A DNA stretch of 64,000 nucleotides from Listeria_A hofi (lineage in GTDB: Bacteria; Bacillota; Bacilli; Lactobacillales; Listeriaceae), in contig NZ_CAUYTL010000009.1 of NCBI RefSeq assembly GCF_963575615.1, positions 1 through 64,000 on the forward strand. Reading direction: 5' to 3'. Below, one piece after another: positions 43,852 to 52,269 of the stretch. The position numbers and the translations under genes were made by a program. The first letter of the stretch is position 1, and each line of letters begins with the position of its first letter. The notes beneath the pieces were generated by a model. The model was not told where the DNA came from. It saw only the letters and a program-made list of their open reading frames with translations, and searched no databases.

Positions 43852-46365
43852 ATGGCAGGTTTATTGAAAAAGATATTTGAATCTGGTAAAAAAGATATTA
43901 AGTATCTAGAAAAGAAAGCAGATCAGATTGAGGCATTGGCAGAAGCAACAGCTAAGCTCTCTGATGATGAGATACGTGCGAAAACAGAAGAATTTAAAGA
44001 ACGTTTTCAGAATGGGGAAACATTGGATTCCCTTTTGGTAGAGGCGTTTGCTGTTGCGCGTGAAGGAGCAAAGCGTGCGTTAGGTATGTTCCCGTTCCGT
44101 GTTCAATTAATGGGTGGTATTGTGCTACATGAAGGTAATATCGCAGAAATGAGAACAGGTGAAGGTAAAACTTTAACAGCGACACTGCCGGTTTATTTAA
44201 ATGCACTTTCTGGAAATGGTGTTCACGTTGTTACAGTCAATGAGTATTTATCGCAACGTGATGCAGAAGAGATGGGAGTTTTATATAATTTCCTCGGTCT
44301 TTCTGTTGGGCTAAATTTGAATGTCCTTTCCAGTGAAGAAAAGCGTGAAGCTTATGCTGCTGATATTACGTACAGCACAAACAATGAACTTGGATTTGAC
44401 TATTTACGTGATAATATGGTTGTTTATAAAGAGCAAATGGTACAGCGCCCGCTTTCTTATGCGGTAATTGATGAGGTCGATTCTATATTGGTCGATGAGG
44501 CAAGAACACCGCTTATTATTTCTGGTCAAGCAGAGAAATCGACTATTCTGTATGTTCGCGCTAATTCGTTTGTGGAAACATTGACAGTTGAGAAAGACTA
44601 TACAGTTGATATTAAGACTAAATCGGTATATATGACTGAAGAGGGTATGACAAAAGGAGAGAAGTACTTCGATGTCGAGAACTTATTTGATATCGAAAGT
44701 TCAACGCTATTGCACCATATTGCGCAAGCTTTGAAAGCAAATTATACGATGCATCTAGATGTGGACTATGTTGTACAGGACGATGAAGTCTTAATTGTTG
44801 ACCAATTTACTGGTCGTATTATGAAAGGGCGTCGTTTCAGTGAAGGGTTGCACCAAGCACTTGAAGCAAAAGAAGGCGTTACTATTCAAAATGAATCGCA
44901 AACAATGGCGACGATAACATTCCAGAACTATTTCCGTATGTATAAGAAATTGTCTGGTATGACTGGTACAGCGAAAACGGAAGAAGAAGAATTCCGTGAT
45001 ATTTACAATATGCGCGTTATCGAAATACCAACGAATAAACCAATTATTCGTGATGACCGTGCCGATTTAATCTACACATCAATTGATGCAAAATTTAATG
45101 CTGTGGTAGAAGATATTGCAGAACGTTATGCAAATGGACAGCCAGTATTGGTTGGTACCGTTGCAATTGAAACTTCTGAGGTGATTTCTAACAAATTAAA
45201 ACGTAAAGGCGTACCACATAGTGTTCTAAATGCGAAACAACATGAAAAAGAAGCAGATATTATCCAATTTGCTGGTGAAAAAGGCTCTGTCACTATCGCG
45301 ACAAATATGGCGGGTCGTGGTACCGATATTAAACTTGGTGAAGGTGCAATTGAAGCAGGCGGATTAGCTGTTATTGGTACAGAGCGTCATGAATCTAGAC
45401 GTATCGATAATCAGTTGCGTGGTCGTGCTGGTCGTCAAGGAGATCCAGGTGTGACGCAATTCTATCTTTCTATGGAAGATGAACTTATGAAACGTTTCGG
45501 TTCTGATAATATGAAGGCGATGATGGAACGTTTTGGAATGGACGACGAAGCTATTCAGAGTAAAATGGTTAGCCGTGCTGTTGAGTCCGCTCAAAAACGT
45601 GTTGAAGGAAACAACTTTGATTCTCGTAAACAAGTACTTCAATATGATGATGTTTTGCGCCAACAACGTGAAGTTATTTATAAACAGCGTTATGCGGTTA
45701 TTACAGCTGAGAATAACCTGCGTTCTGTCATCGAGCCAATGATTCAAAACGTTGTGAACTATGTTGTGCAATCAAATGCTCCGAGACAAGAAGATCGCGA
45801 TGAATGGAATTTACAAGGGATTATTGATTTTGCAGAGGCGAACTTGCTTCCAGAAGACGTAATCAGTGTGGACGACATCAAAAATATGGAAACGAATGAT
45901 ATTCAAGATTTTATTTTGGAAAAAGTGAATGAAGCCTACAATGAAAAGGAAACATTGCTTCCAGAAGAAGAATTTAATGAGTTCCAAAAAGTAGTATTAC
46001 TACGTGTAGTAGACACGAAATGGGTAGATCATATCGATGCGATGGATCATTTACGTGATGGTATCCATTTACGTGCTTACGGTCAAATTGATCCTTTACG
46101 CGAATACCAATCAGAAGGCTTTGAAATGTTTGAAGCGATGATTAGCTCGATTGATGAAGAGGTTGCTCGTTACATCATGAAAGCAGAAATTCGTCAAAAC
46201 CTTGAGCGAGAACAAGTGGCTAAAGGTGATGCTATTGATCCGAATGAAGGTAAGCCGGTTGCTAAGAAACAGCCAGTTCATAAAGATCAACACATCGGTC
46301 GTAACGATCCATGTCCATGTGGAAGCGGCGAAAAGTATAAAAATTGTCACGGTAAAGAAAAATAA
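43852..46365 (+). CDS. secA: Preprotein translocase ATPase SecA
   Basis: Motor of the general secretion pathway; 837 residues, the normal SecA1 length. Walker A is MRTGEGKT (100-107), the DEAD-like VIDEVDSILVDEARTP lies near 205, and the second motor domain carries TNMAGRGTDIKL and QLRGRAGRQGDPG near 484-530. The extreme C-terminus is the zinc-binding tail NDPCPCGSGEKYKNCHG, which binds SecB-like partners or the membrane. Its terminator is duplicated around the family B element at 46396-46561. prfB follows 315 bp later. Confidence 0.97.
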   Translation: MAGLLKKIFESGKKDIKYLEKKADQIEALAEATAKLSDDEIRAKTEEFKERFQNGETLDSLLVEAFAVAREGAKRALGMFPFRVQLMGGIVLHEGNIAEMRTGEGKTLTATLPVYLNALSGNGVHVVTVNEYLSQRDAEEMGVLYNFLGLSVGLNLNVLSSEEKREAYAADITYSTNNELGFDYLRDNMVVYKEQMVQRPLSYAVIDEVDSILVDEARTPLIISGQAEKSTILYVRANSFVETLTVEKDYTVDIKTKSVYMTEEGMTKGEKYFDVENLFDIESSTLLHHIAQALKANYTMHLDVDYVVQDDEVLIVDQFTGRIMKGRRFSEGLHQALEAKEGVTIQNESQTMATITFQNYFRMYKKLSGMTGTAKTEEEEFRDIYNMRVIEIPTNKPIIRDDRADLIYTSIDAKFNAVVEDIAERYANGQPVLVGTVAIETSEVISNKLKRKGVPHSVLNAKQHEKEADIIQFAGEKGSVTIATNMAGRGTDIKLGEGAIEAGGLAVIGTERHESRRIDNQLRGRAGRQGDPGVTQFYLSMEDELMKRFGSDNMKAMMERFGMDDEAIQSKMVSRAVESAQKRVEGNNFDSRKQVLQYDDVLRQQREVIYKQRYAVITAENNLRSVIEPMIQNVVNYVVQSNAPRQEDRDEWNLQGIIDFAEANLLPEDVISVDDIKNMETNDIQDFILEKVNEAYNEKETLLPEEEFNEFQKVVLLRVVDTKWVDHIDAMDHLRDGIHLRAYGQIDPLREYQSEGFEMFEAMISSIDEEVARYIMKAEIRQNLEREQVAKGDAIDPNEGKPVAKKQPVHKDQHIGRNDPCPCGSGEKYKNCHGKEK

Positions 46366-46376
46366 GAAAACCAAAG

Positions 46377-46580
46377 ACCAGAATTTTTCTGGTTTCAGAA
46401 TGTTGAAAAACACTTTTCGTAAACTATTCGCCGAACCTCAGCGTGTCGACAAATGCTTAGATCCTAGGCAAAGTTGAGCACTGGCACGGAGCATACTTGG
46501 GTATGTGAGCAACGGCGCGCAGACTTTAACGACGAAGATGAACGTTTGTCGACACGCTGAAACCAGAATTTTTCTGGTTT
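46377..46580 (+). mobile_element. Family B element nested in the secA terminator
   Basis: The 19-bp direct repeat ACCAGAATTTTTCTGGTTT occurs at 46377-46395 and 46562-46580 and is the terminator stem itself. Between lie 166 bp that begin CAGAATGTTGAAAAACAC, a diverged left arm, and hold a 121-bp core (46439-46559) with perfect 15-bp inverted repeats CAGCGTGTCGACAAA/TTTGTCGACACGCTG. The interior (GATCCTAGGCAAAGTTGAGC and GTATGTGAGCAACGG) is related to the degV copy but differs at many sites, so the two are not a recent duplication. Confidence 0.85.
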
Positions 46581-46584
46581 TTTT
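46562..46584 (+). terminator. Functional copy of the secA terminator
   Basis: AACCAGAA pairs with TTCTGGTT around a TTT loop, followed by seven T. The upstream copy (46377-46395) runs into CAGAATG with no T tract. Confidence 0.8.
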
Positions 46585-46680
46585 GTATGCCGTCAAGATA
46601 CTAATCGCAGTTTTCAGCCAAGTATGCTATATTATTAAAGATGCATTATTTGCATGAAAAATGAAAAAGAGGTGTTCAGA

Positions 46681-47782
46681 ATGGAATTAGCTGAAATTCG
46701 CAATGAACTAGAGAAAACAGCCCAACAAATCAAAGACTTTAGGGGGTCTCTTTGACTTAGACAGCATAGAAGTTCGAATTGCTGAGTTAGAGGATCAAAT
46801 GCTGGATCCAGAATTTTGGAATGACCAGCAAGCGGCACAGAAGGTCATCAATGAAGCGAATGGTTACAAAGATACGTATAACGCGTTTCATGAGTTAGAA
46901 AAAGAGCAAGAAAATCTAGAACTCAGTTTAGAGCTTTTGCGTGAAGAAGCAGATGAAGAATTGCAAAGCGAATTAGAAACAGAATTAACGAATTTTATGG
47001 CGAAGTTAACAGATTTCGAACTGAAATTAATGTTAAGTGAGCCTTACGATAAAAATAACGCAATTTTGGAATTGCATCCAGGTGCGGGTGGAACAGAGTC
47101 ACAAGATTGGGGTTCTATGCTCTTACGGATGTATCAGAGGTGGGCTGATAAGAAGGATTTCAAAGTCGAAACGCTTGATTATCAAGCAGGAGACGAAGCC
47201 GGGATTAAGAGCGTGACATTGCTCATTAAAGGACATAATGCATATGGCTATTTAAAAGCAGAAAAAGGTGTTCATCGCCTCGTTCGTATTTCTCCATTTG
47301 ATTCTTCAGGACGTCGCCATACATCCTTCGTATCGTGTGATGTGATGCCAGAAATGGACGAGGATATCGAAATTGAAGTTCGTCCAGAAGATTTGAAAAT
47401 TGATACGTATCGTGCGACCGGAGCAGGCGGTCAGCATATTAATACGACCGATTCAGCTGTCCGTATGACACACATTCCGACAGGGATTGTTGTCACATGC
47501 CAATCTGAACGCTCCCAATTAAAAAACCGCGATCAGGCAATGAAAATGTTAAAAGCAAAACTATACCAAAAAGAACAAGAAGAAAAAGAAAAAGAGCTTG
47601 CCGAACTTCGTGGAGAACAAAAAGAGATTGGCTGGGGAAGTCAAATACGCTCCTATGTATTCCACCCATATTCGATGGTAAAAGATCACCGTACAAATGT
47701 TGAAACCGGAAATACCCAAGCAGTGATGGATGGCGATATTGATGAATTTATCAATGGATATCTGCGTTCACGGATTGATTAA
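46681..47782 (+). CDS. prfB: Peptide chain release factor 2 with programmed +1 frameshift
   Basis: RF2 reads UGA and UAA stop codons. Translation starts at ATG 46681 and after 24 codons meets TGA at 46753-46755. The context AGGGGG-TCT-CTT-TGA-C (46741-46756) is the classic autoregulatory frameshift site: an internal Shine-Dalgarno-like AGGGGG, a slippery CTT and a weak UGAC stop. A +1 shift at CTT continues in the frame ending at 47782, giving 366 residues. The SPF codon-reading motif is in RISPFDSSG and the catalytic GGQ in GAGGQHINTT. When RF2 is scarce, the shift is favoured. Confidence 0.97.
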
Positions 47783-47791
47783 GGTGGCAAA

Positions 47792-48661
47792 ATGAACGAA
47801 ATAAAGCCAGTCAAACGACGCAAACTGTCACCTAAATTAGCAAAAGTGATGGAGTACGTCTATGTTATTTTAGGTGCTTTCATTATCGCGCTAGCTTTTA
47901 ATGTACTATTGTTACCCAACCATGTTGCTTCTGGTGGTGTGAGTGGAATTAGTACGATTATTAACTATTTAACCGGATGGACACCAGCATATATTCAATG
48001 GTCATTTAATATTCCGTTATTTTTTGCTGGGGTATTTTTCCTAGGTTATCAGTTTGGGATTAAGACATTTGTTGGTACAATGATTATGCCATTGTTTGTT
48101 TATTTAACTTCAGATTGGACAGTTTGGACGCATGAACCTCTTGTTGCAGCTCTTTTTGGAGGTGTTCTTGTTGGTATAGGCCTCGGAGTCGTTTTTCGAG
48201 GGAAAGCATCCACAGGAGGTACAGATGTTATAGCACAAATTTTGCACAAGTTTACGAATTTGTCGTTAGGTATTTGTGTTGCTTTAATTGATGGGTTTGT
48301 CGTTATTGCGGCTATGTTTGTCTTTGATATCGAATCGGGATTATATGCTTTAATTGGTCTGTTTGCGACAAGTAAGACGATTGACCTCGTTCAAGTAGGG
48401 CTTAATCAGTCGAAAACGGTACTCATTATATCGGAAAAGCAAGATGAAATACGTCAAGCGATCCTATTCCAAATTGATCGAGGTATTACACGTTTATCAG
48501 CAAAAGGTGGGTATACAGAGGATGACAGGCAGATTTTATTGTGTGTCATTGCCCAGTCAGAATTTTCCCGTCTTAAAGGGGTCATAAAAGAAATTGATTC
48601 GAACGCATTTGTCGTTGTGATGAGTGCAAGTGAGGTTATGGGGGAAGGCTTTAATATTTAG
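47792..48661 (+). CDS. YitT family membrane protein
   Basis: A 289-residue protein with five to six membrane segments in the first 200 residues (YitT_membrane domain, with GGVSGISTI near 52 and GKASTGGTDVIAQI near 145) and a cytoplasmic C-terminal DUF2179 domain of about 80 residues (LSAKGGYTEDDRQILLCVI). Function is unknown. The gene is 10 nt behind prfB and probably co-transcribed with it, an order shared with Listeria and Bacillus. A terminator follows. Confidence 0.9.
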   Translation: MNEIKPVKRRKLSPKLAKVMEYVYVILGAFIIALAFNVLLLPNHVASGGVSGISTIINYLTGWTPAYIQWSFNIPLFFAGVFFLGYQFGIKTFVGTMIMPLFVYLTSDWTVWTHEPLVAALFGGVLVGIGLGVVFRGKASTGGTDVIAQILHKFTNLSLGICVALIDGFVVIAAMFVFDIESGLYALIGLFATSKTIDLVQVGLNQSKTVLIISEKQDEIRQAILFQIDRGITRLSAKGGYTEDDRQILLCVIAQSEFSRLKGVIKEIDSNAFVVVMSASEVMGEGFNI

Positions 48662-48674
48662 TAATACAGTGTAG

Positions 48675-48713
48675 AAGCAGCATTGACTTAGTTACGTTGA
48701 TGTTGCTTTTTTT
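48675..48713 (+). terminator. Intrinsic terminator of the prfB-yitT unit
   Basis: AAGCAGCAT (48675-48683) pairs with ATGTTGCTT (48700-48708), one G-T pair, followed by a T run. Confidence 0.85.
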
Positions 48714-48879
48714 ATAATACAGTTTGGACTATACCCTATTTTTGTATAACAGTTGTGTAACAAGATAGTAACTAAGTGTTTTTGAGAGGTTCTTTACATA
48801 TTAAAAGCGGTCTATTCCAATTGATTTCGCTGTAACTATTTTTAATATCCCTGTAATATTAATTCACTGGAAAACGCGG

Positions 48880-48930
48880 TACAATAGGAGAGTAGCAAAA
48901 ACAGTGCAGGAAGCGTGGCACGTTTTTTTA
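48880..48930 (+). other. Possible small transcript or attenuator upstream of ftsE
   Basis: A -10-like TACAAT (48880-48885) is followed, about 20 nt later, by a GTGC/GCAC hairpin and a run of seven T (to about 48928). If real, this would give a very short terminated RNA about 275 bp before ftsE. The -35 is poor. Apart from this and the ftsE control region, the 543-bp gap between yitT and ftsE shows nothing. Confidence 0.25.
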
Positions 48931-49029
48931 TGGTCTTTTTACAAAGCTAGAAGTTATGAGATTTTCGTCGATTTAAATAGATGTAAATAAGTATGTTGCG
49001 AATAAAATAAAACTTGTCATTGGTTGAAA

Positions 49030-49079
49030 TATAACTGTAATGTAATTAACCCGAACCTGAAAAATTGAGATGTTATAAT
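49030..49079 (+). promoter_or_regulatory. Candidate WalR box and promoter of the ftsEX operon
   Basis: TATAAC-TGTAA-TGTAAT (49030-49046) is one mismatch from the WalR consensus TGTWAH-N5-TGTWAH. It lies 27 bp before a perfect -10 TATAAT (49074-49079) that lacks a good -35, a layout that suits an activator. The leader would be about 120 nt. Confidence 0.45.
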
Positions 49080-49204
49080 GGTATTATGCGTTGTGACTTT
49101 ACACACTTCAATAGAAATGGTGTATCTTCACTGCATAATCTGGGCTTACCTTACATGTTATATTATTCGAACTTGATTTAAGAAAGGCATAGTTAGGTGA
49201 TAAT

Positions 49205-49891
49205 ATGATTGTTATGGAAGATGTGTATAAGAAGTATCCCAATGGCATTACAGCCGCGAACGGATTGAATATTCGGATCGATCAGGGAGAATTCGTTTAT
49301 GTCGTAGGTCCAAGTGGTGCAGGTAAATCTACTTTTATTAAGATGATTTACAGAGAAGAGCGGGCGACCAAGGGAACGATTAATGTTGATAAGTTCGACT
49401 TACTCAGTATGAAAAATCGTGAAGTACCATTTTTAAGAAGGCACGTTGGCGTTGTCTTTCAGGATTTCAAATTGCTTCCAAGCAAAACAGTTTATGAAAA
49501 CATTGCTTATGCGATGGAAGTGGTAGAAGAAGATCCCAAAGTCATCAAGAACCGTGTTATGGAAGTGTTAGACCTAGTTAATCTGAAACACAAAGTCAGA
49601 ATGCTACCAGATGAGTTATCTGGCGGGGAGCAACAACGTATTTCGATTGCTCGCTCGATAGCCAATATGCCAAAGGTTTTAATTGCAGATGAACCAACCG
49701 GAAACCTCGATCCTGATACTTCATGGGAAATCATGAATATCCTTGAAGAAATAAGTAATCGCGGAACGACAATCGTTATGGCGACACACAATAAAGAGAT
49801 TGTTAATACTCTGAAACATCGTGTTATTGCTATTGAAAACGGTAGAATCGTTCGTGATGAACAGCAAGGAGATTATGGCTATGAAATTTAG
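49205..49891 (+). CDS. ftsE: Cell division ATP-binding protein FtsE
   Basis: ABC ATPase that with FtsX turns on peptidoglycan hydrolases during division or elongation rather than transporting a substrate. The 228-residue protein has Walker A GPSGAGKS (35-42), Q-loop VVFQDFKLLP, signature LSGGEQQR near 138-145 and Walker B LIADEP near 158. ATG 49205 is preceded by AGGTG. It overlaps ftsX by 11 bp. The two genes after ftsX encode its likely targets. Confidence 0.96.
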   Translation: MIVMEDVYKKYPNGITAANGLNIRIDQGEFVYVVGPSGAGKSTFIKMIYREERATKGTINVDKFDLLSMKNREVPFLRRHVGVVFQDFKLLPSKTVYENIAYAMEVVEEDPKVIKNRVMEVLDLVNLKHKVRMLPDELSGGEQQRISIARSIANMPKVLIADEPTGNLDPDTSWEIMNILEEISNRGTTIVMATHNKEIVNTLKHRVIAIENGRIVRDEQQGDYGYEI

Positions 49892-50768
49892 AACAGTAGG
49901 TAGACACTTTAAAGAAAGTTTTAAGAGTCTTTATCGAAATGGTTGGATGACGTTTGCTGCAGCTAGTGCGGTAACAGTAACTTTGATTTTGGTAAGTGTG
50001 TTCTTCGCAATTATGATGAACATGAACAAGTTAGCAGATGATGTAGAAAATGACGTTGAGATTAACGTGCATATTCAATTGACTGCTACAAAAGATCAAC
50101 AGGATGAGCTAAAGGGCAACATTGAGCAACTGAGTGGCGTAGATAGCGTCACATTTTCTTCAAAAGATGAGCAAATGGAGAAGTTAGTCTCTACATATGG
50201 TAAAGATTTCGAGTTATTCGAACAGGATAATCCACTTTACGATGTGTTCATTGTTCAAGCGAAGGAGCCGAGCGAAACGGCGAAAGTTGCAACCGAGATT
50301 CAGAAAATGAAATATGTCGCAAAAGTGAACTATGGAGAAAAAACAGTAGATAAATTGTTTAATGTCTTGAAATGGGGACGATATGCTGGTATCATATTAA
50401 GTGCTGGCCTTTTGTTAACAGCCATGTTCTTGATTTCCAATACGATTAAGATTGCGATTTACTCGCGTCGAACCGAGATTGAGATTATGAAATTGGTAGG
50501 AGCGACAAACTGGTTTATCCGGTGGCCGTTCGTGTTAGAAGGTGCTTGGCTAGGTCTGTTAGGATCTATTGTTCCAGTAGCATTAACGTTTGTAGGTTAT
50601 ATTAACACTTACAATTTCGTCAATCCGAAACTTGGTGAAGGCACAAATCTTTCTCTGTTGACGCCAACTCCATTTATGTATGAGATAGCAGGATTAATCA
50701 TTGCTATCGGAGTGTTGATTGGCATATGGGGAAGTGCAATTTCCATCCGTAGATTCTTGAAAGTATAA
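49881..50768 (+). CDS. ftsX: Cell division protein FtsX
   Basis: Four-pass membrane protein (295 residues) with a large extracellular loop (about 50-165) after the first membrane segment (about 22-44) and three more segments near the C-terminus. The extracellular loop is where FtsX binds coiled-coil hydrolases such as PcsB or CwlO. I chose ATG 49881, 9 nt after AAGGAG (49866-49871); ATG 49875 would be only 3 nt away, and the frame stays open upstream inside ftsE. Confidence 0.94.
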   Translation: MKFRTVGRHFKESFKSLYRNGWMTFAAASAVTVTLILVSVFFAIMMNMNKLADDVENDVEINVHIQLTATKDQQDELKGNIEQLSGVDSVTFSSKDEQMEKLVSTYGKDFELFEQDNPLYDVFIVQAKEPSETAKVATEIQKMKYVAKVNYGEKTVDKLFNVLKWGRYAGIILSAGLLLTAMFLISNTIKIAIYSRRTEIEIMKLVGATNWFIRWPFVLEGAWLGLLGSIVPVALTFVGYINTYNFVNPKLGEGTNLSLLTPTPFMYEIAGLIIAIGVLIGIWGSAISIRRFLKV

Positions 50769-50865
50769 CAACTAAATGCGTATCAGAGAAATGAACGCAT
50801 TCTAAAAAATAATAAAAAATTTAATGAAAGAAAAGCCTAGGGAGCTTTTTAGGAGGTAAAATCTT

Positions 50866-52137
50866 TTGAAAAAAAATACTTTAATCGCTGCGTCAATGGC
50901 AGCTGTAATCAGTTTATCACCAGTTTTTACAACGAATGCATTTGCGGATGTTAACACAGATATTCAACAAAAGGACGCAAAGCTAAACGACCTTAAATCT
51001 AAGAAAGCTGATTTACAAGCTGATTTGTCATCGTTAGTGACTAAACTAGAATCAGCGCAAGCGAAATCGAAAGAACTACAAGCAAGCTTTAACAAGTCAG
51101 CAGAACAATTAAAGAAATTAAATGCTGATATCGCAGCTATTAATGCACGTATTAAAGAGCGTGAAGCAGTTCTCAAAGAGCGCGCACGTTCTATGCAAGT
51201 AAACTCAAACTCGAATGTTTACCTTGATGTTGTTTTAGGAGCTAGTAATTTCAGTGATTTAGTAGATCGCGTATCTGCAGTAAACACAATTGTTGATTCT
51301 GATAAAGCAATTCTTGACGAACAGCAAAAAGATGAAGATGCTTTGAAATCAAAATCTGCTTCTGTGAAAAAAGAGCAAGAGAAACAACAAAAAGCAATTG
51401 CAAGTTATGAAGAGCAACAAAATAAAATCGAAGCCCAAAAAGCTGAGAAAGAAGCTGTTGTAGCTCAATTAGCAGCACAACAAGCAACAACAGAACAAGA
51501 GAAATCTACTTTAGTTGCACAACGTGATAGAGAAGCAGCGGCAGCAGCAGCTCGTGCAGCGGCAGCGAAAGAAGCTACAACTGTTCAACCGATTGCAGCT
51601 ACAGAAACTAAAACAGAGTCATCATCAAATACATCTGAATCTTCATCATCAGTAGCATCTTCTTCAAATTCAAATGATGATAGCTCTAAATCAGAGAGTA
51701 ATACGTCAGCGAAAAAATCATCATCAAATACTTCTAGTTCTACAAACAATAGCATTGCCACACCAACAGGTTCTGGATATGATGCAATGATTTCAACTGC
51801 GTATGCACAATTAGGTAAACCATATTCTCTAGGAGCAACTGGACCAGGTTCATTTGACTGCTCTGGGTTCACTTCTTATTCATTCCGTGCAGCAGGAATA
51901 TCTCTTCCAAGAACTTCCGGTGCACAATATGCAGCATCTACAAAAATTAGCTCAAGCCAAGCAAAACCTGGTGACTTAGTATTCTTCAGCTATGGTAGCG
52001 GAATTGCTCACGTTGGTATTTATATTGGTGGAGGCAAAATGATTAACGCTCAAAACGATGGCGTTAAAATTGATAGCCTTTCAAGTGGCTTCTGGGCACA
52101 ATCTCTTGTAGGTTTCGGCCGTGTAGCTAACTTCTAA
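50866..52137 (+). CDS. spl: Secreted coiled-coil NlpC/P60 peptidoglycan endopeptidase (CwlO/PcsB-like)
   Basis: A 423-residue exported hydrolase. Signal peptide about 1-27 (ending NAFA), long coiled coil about 30-225, Ser/Asn/Thr-rich linker about 240-300, and C-terminal NlpC/P60 domain. The catalytic residues are Cys332 (FDCSGF), His382 (IAHVGIY) and Asn394 (INAQ). It probably cuts D-gamma-Glu-mDAP bonds in wall peptides. Directly downstream of ftsEX, its coiled coil is the expected partner of the FtsX loop. It corresponds in position to Listeria Spl (P45). Start TTG 50866, after AGGAGG. Confidence 0.92.
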   Translation: MKKNTLIAASMAAVISLSPVFTTNAFADVNTDIQQKDAKLNDLKSKKADLQADLSSLVTKLESAQAKSKELQASFNKSAEQLKKLNADIAAINARIKEREAVLKERARSMQVNSNSNVYLDVVLGASNFSDLVDRVSAVNTIVDSDKAILDEQQKDEDALKSKSASVKKEQEKQQKAIASYEEQQNKIEAQKAEKEAVVAQLAAQQATTEQEKSTLVAQRDREAAAAAARAAAAKEATTVQPIAATETKTESSSNTSESSSSVASSSNSNDDSSKSESNTSAKKSSSNTSSSTNNSIATPTGSGYDAMISTAYAQLGKPYSLGATGPGSFDCSGFTSYSFRAAGISLPRTSGAQYAASTKISSSQAKPGDLVFFSYGSGIAHVGIYIGGGKMINAQNDGVKIDSLSSGFWAQSLVGFGRVANF

Positions 52138-52169
52138 TTTTGAATGATATTAAAAATTTTTGAAAATAG

Positions 52170-52210
52170 AAAAGTACCTTTGTATAGTTATTTACGAGGG
52201 TGCTTTTTTT
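52170..52210 (+). terminator. Intrinsic terminator of the NlpC/P60 gene
   Basis: AAAAGTACC (52170-52178) pairs with GGTGCTTTT (52199-52207), one T-G pair, 20-nt loop, T run. Confidence 0.75.
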
Positions 52211-52269
52211 CTAACTTGAGATATGGTAAAAATAGTAATATATGAATTTGATTTAGGAGGAAATAATGT

